A stretch of DNA of 10,975 nucleotides from an uncultured Collinsella sp. (lineage in GTDB: Bacteria; Actinomycetota; Coriobacteriia; Coriobacteriales; Coriobacteriaceae). Positions 5,149-10,975 of this stretch are shown here, piece by piece (positions within the stretch are counted from its first letter, which is position 1; each line of letters begins with the position of its first letter). A program made the position numbers and the translations under genes. A model generated the notes under the pieces. It was given only the letters and a program-made list of their open reading frames with translations. It had not been told where the DNA came from and searched no databases. The stretch is from NCBI GenBank assembly GCA_900548935.1, contig URMR01000049.1, positions 1-10,975 on the forward strand, in the 5' to 3' direction.

Positions 5149-6066
5149 CTATTTTTGAAAAAGTTTGCAGGCATTTTCCCAAGCTGCTCGCGCGATTGCC
5201 TCAGCATCCTCGCTGGTACGATCGACACGGTCGTTGACCAGCGTGTTTGTCGTGATAGAAATCATTGCCGGCTCGCACTCAAGACCACGAATGGGCTCCG
5301 GCGCCATATACGGGCAATCCGTCTCGAACAAAATGCGATCGAGCGGAGTTGCCGCAAACGCCTCGCGCACGTCGTCGTTGCGCTTAAAGGTGGCCGCGCC
5401 ACCATAGGCGATATAGCAGCCCAAACCCACAAAGCGTTCCATCGTGGCGCGATCCTCGCCAAAGCAGTGCAGCACGCAACCGGCCTGAGGCACACCCACC
5501 TCGCGCAGCACGTTGTACGCATCCATATGCGAGGTGCGCCCCCCATCCGAGTCCTCGTGCCGCAGGTGCAGCTCCACCGGCACATTGCGACGCACGGCAA
5601 CCTCGAGCTGACGTGCCATGCAATCAATCTGCACGCTATGAGGCGCCGGCACGATGTCGTCGTCGTAATCCATGTGGTAGTCCAGACCGATTTCGCCGAT
5701 GCCGATGCACAAAGGGTCATCAAGCGCAGCAACAACCTGCGCGTGAATGTCGTCGGTATAATCCGGCGCGCCATAGGGGTGAACGCCAGCGAGATACTTG
5801 ATCTGCGGAATATCCCGCATCGGCAGAATTTCGCGCACCAGCCAGTCGCTATAGTCCGCCACGCTGCGCTTGTCGGCGATGGGGTCGAGCATCGTCACCA
5901 ACAGGTCGACGCCCGCGGCTTTGGCGCGCACGAGCGTCTCGGGCACTTCTTTGCCCCAGAACGAAAGCAGATGCGCATGCGTGTCGGCAAGCGGTGCCAA
6001 GGGCACGGGACAAGCAACCGTCTTCTTTTTCTTGGTAAACGTCACGCCTTCGGCATTAGGCATCAT
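5149..6066 (-). CDS. tatD: TatD-family metal-dependent hydrolase
   Basis: The 305-residue protein has the TatD amidohydrolase-fold signature set. DTHAH at 28-32 gives metal ligands His30 and His32. GEIGLDYH is at 124-131 with Glu125. ELHLRHEDSDG follows from 165 with His167. LHCFGE (199-204) carries His200, and ETDCPYMAPEP (248-258) carries Asp250. All expected metal ligands are present. Family members act as divalent-metal-dependent DNases or related phosphoesterases, with proposed roles in DNA repair and quality control. The N-terminus has about 20 extra residues including a lysine run (TKKKKT). AGGAG lies 7 nt before the ATGATG start. The start overlaps the end of rsmA by 11 nt, so translation is coupled. 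The second ATG (6063) is an equally possible start. Exact substrate cannot be told. Confidence 0.92.
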   Translation of the reverse strand: MMPNAEGVTFTKKKKTVACPVPLAPLADTHAHLLSFWGKEVPETLVRAKAAGVDLLVTMLDPIADKRSVADYSDWLVREILPMRDIPQIKYLAGVHPYGAPDYTDDIHAQVVAALDDPLCIGIGEIGLDYHMDYDDDIVPAPHSVQIDCMARQLEVAVRRNVPVELHLRHEDSDGGRTSHMDAYNVLREVGVPQAGCVLHCFGEDRATMERFVGLGCYIAYGGAATFKRNDDVREAFAATPLDRILFETDCPYMAPEPIRGLECEPAMISITTNTLVNDRVDRTSEDAEAIARAAWENACKLFQK

Positions 6067-6916
6067 GGATTAGCTCCTGGGCCAGACGGACAAAGTCGGC
6101 AGCATCAAGCGTTTCGGCGCGCGTGGTGGGCGCGATATCGCAAGCCACAAAGGCAGAATCGAGCACGTCCTTGGCAAAGCCGTTGGCGCTCATGGAATTG
6201 CGGATGGTCTTGCGACGCTGAGCAAATGCAGCGTCGATCACGCGGGCCACAAACTCGCGATCGAGTCCTTCGGGCACCACGCCGTCAACACGGTCGATAC
6301 GCACGACGGCCGAGTCCACGTGCGGCGCCGGCATAAAGCAACGCGGCGGCACCTCAAAGCGACCCGTAACCTGCGCATACAGGCCGAGCTTTGCCGTATA
6401 GCCGCCATAGGTCTTGTTGCCGGGCACTGCGGCAATGCGATCGGCAACCTCCTTTTGAACCATGACGACGGCGCGCTTGAGCGCGGGCATCGTCTGGAAG
6501 AACTGCAGGATGATCGTCGCCGCCACGTTATAGGGCAGGTTCGCGACAAATACCGTCGGCTCACCGCCCGCAACCTGCTCAATCTGCTCCGGCGTCACCT
6601 TGAGCGCGTCGCCCATGATAAAGCGGAAGTTGGCGTAGTCGGCGGCGTGGGCATCGAGCACCGGTTCGAGCTCGGGATCTGCCTCGATCGACGTGACGCA
6701 CGCCGCCTCCTGCAGCAGCGCAAGCGTGAGCGTGCCAACGCCCGGGCCAACCTCGAGCACGCGCTCATCGCCCGCAAGCTCGGAAAGTTCGCAAATGCGC
6801 TCAATTACATGGTTGTCGATCAGGAAGTTCTGGCCCAGGCGATGCTTGGTCGCAAGGCCAAACTCCTCCAGCAGCTCCCTTGTTGCCGTGGGGTTTGCCA
6901 AAGGCGAAGTTGTCAT
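6056..6916 (-). CDS. rsmA: 16S rRNA (adenine1518/1519-N6) dimethyltransferase
   Basis: KsgA/RsmA uses S-adenosylmethionine to dimethylate two adjacent adenines in the helix 45 loop of 16S rRNA during late 30S assembly. Loss of the enzyme gives kasugamycin resistance. The 286-residue protein shows GQNFL at 28-32, SAM-binding LEVGPGVG at 54-61, the catalytic NLPYN at 126-130 and the C-terminal FAQRRKTIRNS at 231-241. A near-perfect AAGGAGG lies 5 nt before the ATG. It is followed by tatD with an 11-nt overlap. The metG terminator upstream suggests rsmA has its own promoter, but none stands out. Confidence 0.97.
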   Translation of the reverse strand: MTTSPLANPTATRELLEEFGLATKHRLGQNFLIDNHVIERICELSELAGDERVLEVGPGVGTLTLALLQEAACVTSIEADPELEPVLDAHAADYANFRFIMGDALKVTPEQIEQVAGGEPTVFVANLPYNVAATIILQFFQTMPALKRAVVMVQKEVADRIAAVPGNKTYGGYTAKLGLYAQVTGRFEVPPRCFMPAPHVDSAVVRIDRVDGVVPEGLDREFVARVIDAAFAQRRKTIRNSMSANGFAKDVLDSAFVACDIAPTTRAETLDAADFVRLAQELIHDA

Positions 6917-6950
6917 AGTTGCCTCCTTAGCATGGTGGCGGCGTCTTGAA

Positions 6951-6984
6951 GCAAAAGGGCATGGACCGTTGCGGCCATGCCCTT
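6951..6984 (-). terminator. Intrinsic terminator of metG
   Basis: The minus strand forms AAGGGCATGG/CCATGCCCTT, extended inward by CCG/CGG across a single bulge around a CAA loop, then TTTTGCTT. It lies 40 nt after the metG stop and separates metG from rsmA. Confidence 0.88.
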
Positions 6985-7023
6985 ACATCTAAACAGCAAA
7001 TTGCCGATATGGCGCGCAGCGGC

Positions 7024-8625
<1,602 letters not shown>

Positions 8626-8695
8626 GGGGTTTGTCCTCCAGAAAAAACGTTGCATACAGGGGATGATTCTAGCGCAAGGGCTGGATATCCTCCAT

Positions 8696-9574
8696 CTATT
8701 GCATATCGAGCACCATGGCATAGACATCGCGCTTGCGGCGCGAATACTTCTGAGACAGGCGCTTGGCCACCGCAGAGGCGGGCTCCCCCTCCTCGAGCGC
8801 GGCGCGGATATCCTCGCGCAGGGCCTCGTCGGGATCCGCTGCCGCGGCGTCAACCGGCACGATACCGGCCTCCTCATCCTCGCTCGGCGGCGCGATGACC
8901 AGCACAATCTCGCCCTTTACCTCGCCGCGAGCACGCAGTTCCTCGGCGAGCTGGGCAGCGGGCCCGCGCAAGACCTCCTCGTGCAGCTTGGTGAGTTCGC
9001 GGCAGACGGCAACCTCACGCTGGGGAAAGACCTCCGCCACGGCCTCGAGCGTCGCCACGATGCGATGTGGAGACTCGTAGAAGATGAGTGCGCCGGGCAC
9101 CACGGCAAGGCGCTGCAAACGGCGCACACGGTCGCCGTGCTTTCGGCCCAAAAAGCCCTCGAAGAAAAAATGCTCGCAGGGAATGCCGGACGAAACGAGC
9201 GCCGTGACGCAAGCAGAGGGCCCGGGAATAACTTCGACGGGCACATCGGCCTCACGTGCCGCCTCGACCAGCGCCTGGCCGGGATCGGACACGCTCGGCA
9301 TGCCGGCGTCCGAGGCAAAGGCGAGGGTCTCCCCCGCCAGCAGACGGTCGACCAGGCCGGCGGCGCGGCTGGCGATCACATTCTCGTCGCAACGAACAAG
9401 CGGCTTGGAGATGCCTAGGTGCATCAGCAACTTTGAGGTCACACGCGTGTCTTCGCAGCAGATGGCATCGGCGGCGGCAAACGCCTCGCCAACGCGCGGG
9501 GACAGGTCGCCCAGGTTGCCGATGGGCGTGCCGACCACATAGAGTTTGCCCGTATGGGCGCTGTTTTGCGTCAT
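8696..9574 (-). CDS. rsmI: 16S rRNA (cytidine1402-2'-O)-methyltransferase
   Basis: RsmI methylates the 2'-O of C1402 at the ribosomal P site, where with RsmH it tunes decoding fidelity and start codon choice. The 292-residue protein has the tetrapyrrole-methylase-fold signatures of the family: GTPIGNLGD at 15-23, CEDTR at 40-44, SDAGMPSVSDPG at 88-99, PGPSA at 117-121 and YESPHR at 166-171. The C-terminal part (about 240-292) is an acidic linker plus the usual small helical tail. The ribosome binding site is weak (ATAGG, partly in the GH5 stop region), and the ATG lies 6 nt after the GH5 stop codon, so expression probably depends on coupling to that gene. metG follows after 70 nt. Confidence 0.97.
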   Translation of the reverse strand: MTQNSAHTGKLYVVGTPIGNLGDLSPRVGEAFAAADAICCEDTRVTSKLLMHLGISKPLVRCDENVIASRAAGLVDRLLAGETLAFASDAGMPSVSDPGQALVEAAREADVPVEVIPGPSACVTALVSSGIPCEHFFFEGFLGRKHGDRVRRLQRLAVVPGALIFYESPHRIVATLEAVAEVFPQREVAVCRELTKLHEEVLRGPAAQLAEELRARGEVKGEIVLVIAPPSEDEEAGIVPVDAAAADPDEALREDIRAALEEGEPASAVAKRLSQKYSRRKRDVYAMVLDMQ

Positions 9575-9580
9575 ATCAAC

Positions 9581-10642
9581 CTATTCAATCATGCCACGCT
9601 CGAGTGTACCGAGCGCCGCGCGGGCGTCCCATGCTGCAATGCGCTTCTCGGTCTTCCACGTTTGGAAGAACCAACCGGCAGCCGGCGCAAACGAAGCCAG
9701 CTGGTTGGCGATAAACACACGCTCGTAGGCATTGCGGCCCTCGGGCGTAACCGACGAGTTGGCAAAGATCGCCGCACCCGACCATTCGCCCACCAGCACG
9801 GGGAACCCAGTCGAAATCGCTTCTTTAAGCTCGCGCTTGTTACGCGAAATCGCCGTCGTCAGCCCGCGGGGGCTCGTGATGTCGAGTGCATACTCGTCGC
9901 GGTAATGGTACAGGTGAAGGTCCATGTAGACGTTCTTGTACTTGGCGCCGCGCATAAAATGCTTCCACTCGCTGGGATACCCCGAAGACGAGAAGACGAC
10001 GATCTTATCCTCGGGCATATACGAACGGACGAGCTCGTAGGCATCGCGATAGAAATTGCGCAGGTAGTGGGCCGGAATGCCGTCCGTCATAGTAAAGAGA
10101 CTCTTGCGGACACTCATCTGCGGCGTATCCAACAGCTCAATGCCCAGCAGGCTCTCGGCCTCGCCGTAGCGATCGGCCAAGCGCTCGAGCACGTCGAGTG
10201 CGACATGACGACCGTTGGTGGACGAATGCCACTCGGCAACAGCCTCCGGCGTAGCGGGCGAGTCATTGGAATCGCCCTGGCCACCGGGCACCGTCGCCAG
10301 ATCGAGCAGCACGCGGATATCGTACTTGGCAGCCCACTCAATTGCACGGTCGATGTAGTCGACAACCGAGATGTAGGACGCATCGGACTCCTGTGAGCCA
10401 AAGGCATACCAGGGCACCGGCAAACGCACGGCATTGAGGCCAATCTGCGCCATGCGGCGAAAATCATCCTCACTCACAAACGTCTCGTAATGACGGCGCA
10501 TGCGCTCGTTATAGGCGGCGGTGCCCATAGCCTCCTGCAGCTCGGCCGCGTTGGATGCACCGGTCGCCGCGTATAGCGACGGGGTCACCCAAGGCTCGGG
10601 AATAAACCAGCCAGAGAGATTAACGCCGAGTATCCTCTCCAT
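9581..10642 (-). CDS. GH5 exo-beta-1,3-glucanase-like protein, probably inactive
   Basis: The 353-residue protein is a TIM-barrel glycosidase homologue. Its start, GVNLSGWFIPEPWVTPSL (6-23), and GWFFQTWKTE (323-332) match the GH5 exo-1,3-glucanase (Exg) type. NAVRLPVPWYAF (70-81) holds the conserved Arg73, and GEWSG (285-289) has the nucleophile Glu286. The general acid/base motif, normally Asn-Glu-Pro, is Asp172-Thr173-Pro174. The HGAPG-type loop reads ATVPG (116-120), losing its His. Hydrolysis by the usual retaining mechanism is therefore unlikely; a binding or altered role is possible. There is no signal peptide, so it is cytoplasmic. AAGGGGG lies 5 nt before the ATG at 10642. The frame runs open upstream through the repeat array, which I exclude. 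It leads an operon with rsmI. Confidence 0.85.
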   Translation of the reverse strand: MERILGVNLSGWFIPEPWVTPSLYAATGASNAAELQEAMGTAAYNERMRRHYETFVSEDDFRRMAQIGLNAVRLPVPWYAFGSQESDASYISVVDYIDRAIEWAAKYDIRVLLDLATVPGGQGDSNDSPATPEAVAEWHSSTNGRHVALDVLERLADRYGEAESLLGIELLDTPQMSVRKSLFTMTDGIPAHYLRNFYRDAYELVRSYMPEDKIVVFSSSGYPSEWKHFMRGAKYKNVYMDLHLYHYRDEYALDITSPRGLTTAISRNKRELKEAISTGFPVLVGEWSGAAIFANSSVTPEGRNAYERVFIANQLASFAPAAGWFFQTWKTEKRIAAWDARAALGTLERGMIE

Positions 10643-10661
10643 CACTGCCCCCTTCGGATCG

Positions 10662-10678
10662 TGCAGGCCAAGCCTGCA
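10662..10678 (-). promoter_or_regulatory. Leader hairpin before the GH5-like gene
   Basis: TGCAGGC-TTG-GCCTGCA on the minus strand is a perfect 7-bp stem with a 3-nt loop, ending 19 nt before the ATG and just upstream of its ribosome binding site. There is no T run, so it is not a terminator. It could affect mRNA stability or ribosome access. Its role is not shown by the sequence. Confidence 0.35.
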
Positions 10679-10707
10679 TCGTATTGCATAGGAAAAGTAT
10701 TGTTTTG

Positions 10708-10744
10708 AGTATACCCGCGCGTGCGGACAGACGACCGAACGGTC
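10708..10744 (-). promoter_or_regulatory. Candidate promoter and operator of the GH5-rsmI operon
   Basis: A TATACT -10 (10708-10713, minus strand) lies about 65 nt upstream of the GH5 ATG. The expected -35 position reads only GGTCGT and is occupied by the inverted repeat GACCG-AA-CGGTC (10733-10744), with the outer bases forming ACAGAC...GTCTGT (10727-10747). Palindromes of this kind are typical TetR-family operators. A weak -35 under a dyad suggests a regulated promoter. The regulator is not in the window. Confidence 0.4.
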
Positions 10745-10831
10745 TGTAAAGTGGCGCAAAAGCGGAAGGAATGTCTGGGCGGGCCCGAGATGGCGCGCCA
10801 AGATGTACATATGCGCCGGAAGTAGGCGGCC

Positions 10832-10968
10832 GGAAAGCGCATCCCGTTTTTCGCAAAAGACTGGGATGCATTTTCCGTTCGAGGCCTCGAACGGAAAATG
10901 CATCCCGTTCTGAGCGCGGGATCTGGGACGCAGTTTCCGCCAAAGACCGCAAAAGGAAAGCACATCCC
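10832..10968. repeat. Array of five alternating inverted 14-bp motifs
   Basis: Five copies of a 14-bp motif, GGGATGCATTTTCC or a close variant, occur in strictly alternating orientation. They are at 10832-10845 (reverse), 10863-10876 (forward), 10893-10906 (reverse), 10925-10938 (forward) and 10955-10968 (reverse). Starts are 31, 30, 32 and 30 bp apart, and spacers are 16-18 bp. Forward/reverse pairs make a tandem unit of about 61-62 bp; the text after copy 5 (ATTCTGA) matches that after copy 3 (GTTCTGA), so the array probably continues past the window. Non-palindromic spacers differ. It is intergenic, upstream of the GH5 operon promoter, and reads as a BIME/REP-like array or a multi-site protein-binding region. 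Nothing else is seen in 10745-10831. Confidence 0.8.
10863..10906. repeat. Perfect 44-bp palindrome
   Basis: The second and third motif copies and their 16-bp spacer form an uninterrupted palindrome: 22 bp on each side of the GAGG/CCTC centre (10884/10885), with no loop and no mismatch. It could extrude as a cruciform or form a 22-bp RNA hairpin in either transcript. Confidence 0.95.
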
Positions 10969-10975
10969 ATTCTGA

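Noticed and set aside
6917..6937. Six-codon leader peptide (MLRRQL) overlapping the rsmA start as ATGA
   Set aside because: It is built almost entirely from the ribosome binding site sequence itself and has no binding site of its own, so chance is the simplest explanation.
10643..10963. N-terminal extension of the GH5-like protein (frame open to 10963)
   Set aside because: The extension translates the repeat array and the promoter region. The 62-bp repeat is not a multiple of three, several frames are open alike, and the GH5 fold starts at 10642 behind a good ribosome binding site.
10832..10968. CRISPR array
   Set aside because: The repeated motif alternates strand, is only 14 bp and varies between copies. 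Spacers of 16-18 bp are too short and no cas gene is present.

Overview
The window is a GC-rich, densely packed stretch of bacterial chromosome made up mainly of housekeeping translation genes. The protein families, GC-biased codons and intergenic style suggest an actinobacterial gut anaerobe of the Coriobacteriia, Collinsella-like. That placement is inference from pattern recognition, not a search. All protein genes but one lie on the minus strand, so transcription runs mostly from the right edge to the left.

In transcription order, right to left: a short array of alternating inverted repeats (10832-10968, probably continuing past the edge); a divergent GH5 glycosidase-like gene (9581-10642) that lacks the expected acid/base glutamate; rsmI (16S rRNA C1402 2'-O-methyltransferase) 6 nt behind it; metG (methionyl-tRNA synthetase) with its own terminator; rsmA (16S rRNA dimethyladenosine transferase) overlapping tatD (metal-dependent hydrolase/nuclease); a tRNA-Leu(CAG) with its own promoter and terminator; an SPFH/HIR-like membrane scaffold gene coupled to rlmH (23S rRNA pseudouridine-1915 methyltransferase); then proC (pyrroline-5-carboxylate reductase).

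Next come an intergenic inverted-repeat element (2485-2643), a 57-residue single-pass membrane protein on the plus strand (2311-2484), and divergent serS (seryl-tRNA synthetase) with a strong terminator. Last are an unrecognised 125-residue protein with a LexA-type SOS box upstream, and two tRNA-Arg(ACG) genes. The left tRNA-Arg is cut by the window edge. The two are identical over the shared part but each has its own promoter.

Functionally, most of the window serves translation: two aminoacyl-tRNA synthetases, three rRNA modification enzymes and three tRNA genes. Proline synthesis and a membrane scaffold are interspersed. I see no phage, transposase, CRISPR or obvious defence system. The least ordinary items are the right-edge repeat array with its perfect 44-bp palindrome, the probable GH5 pseudoenzyme, the SOS box before the unknown gene, and the composite inverted repeat between the small membrane protein gene and proC.
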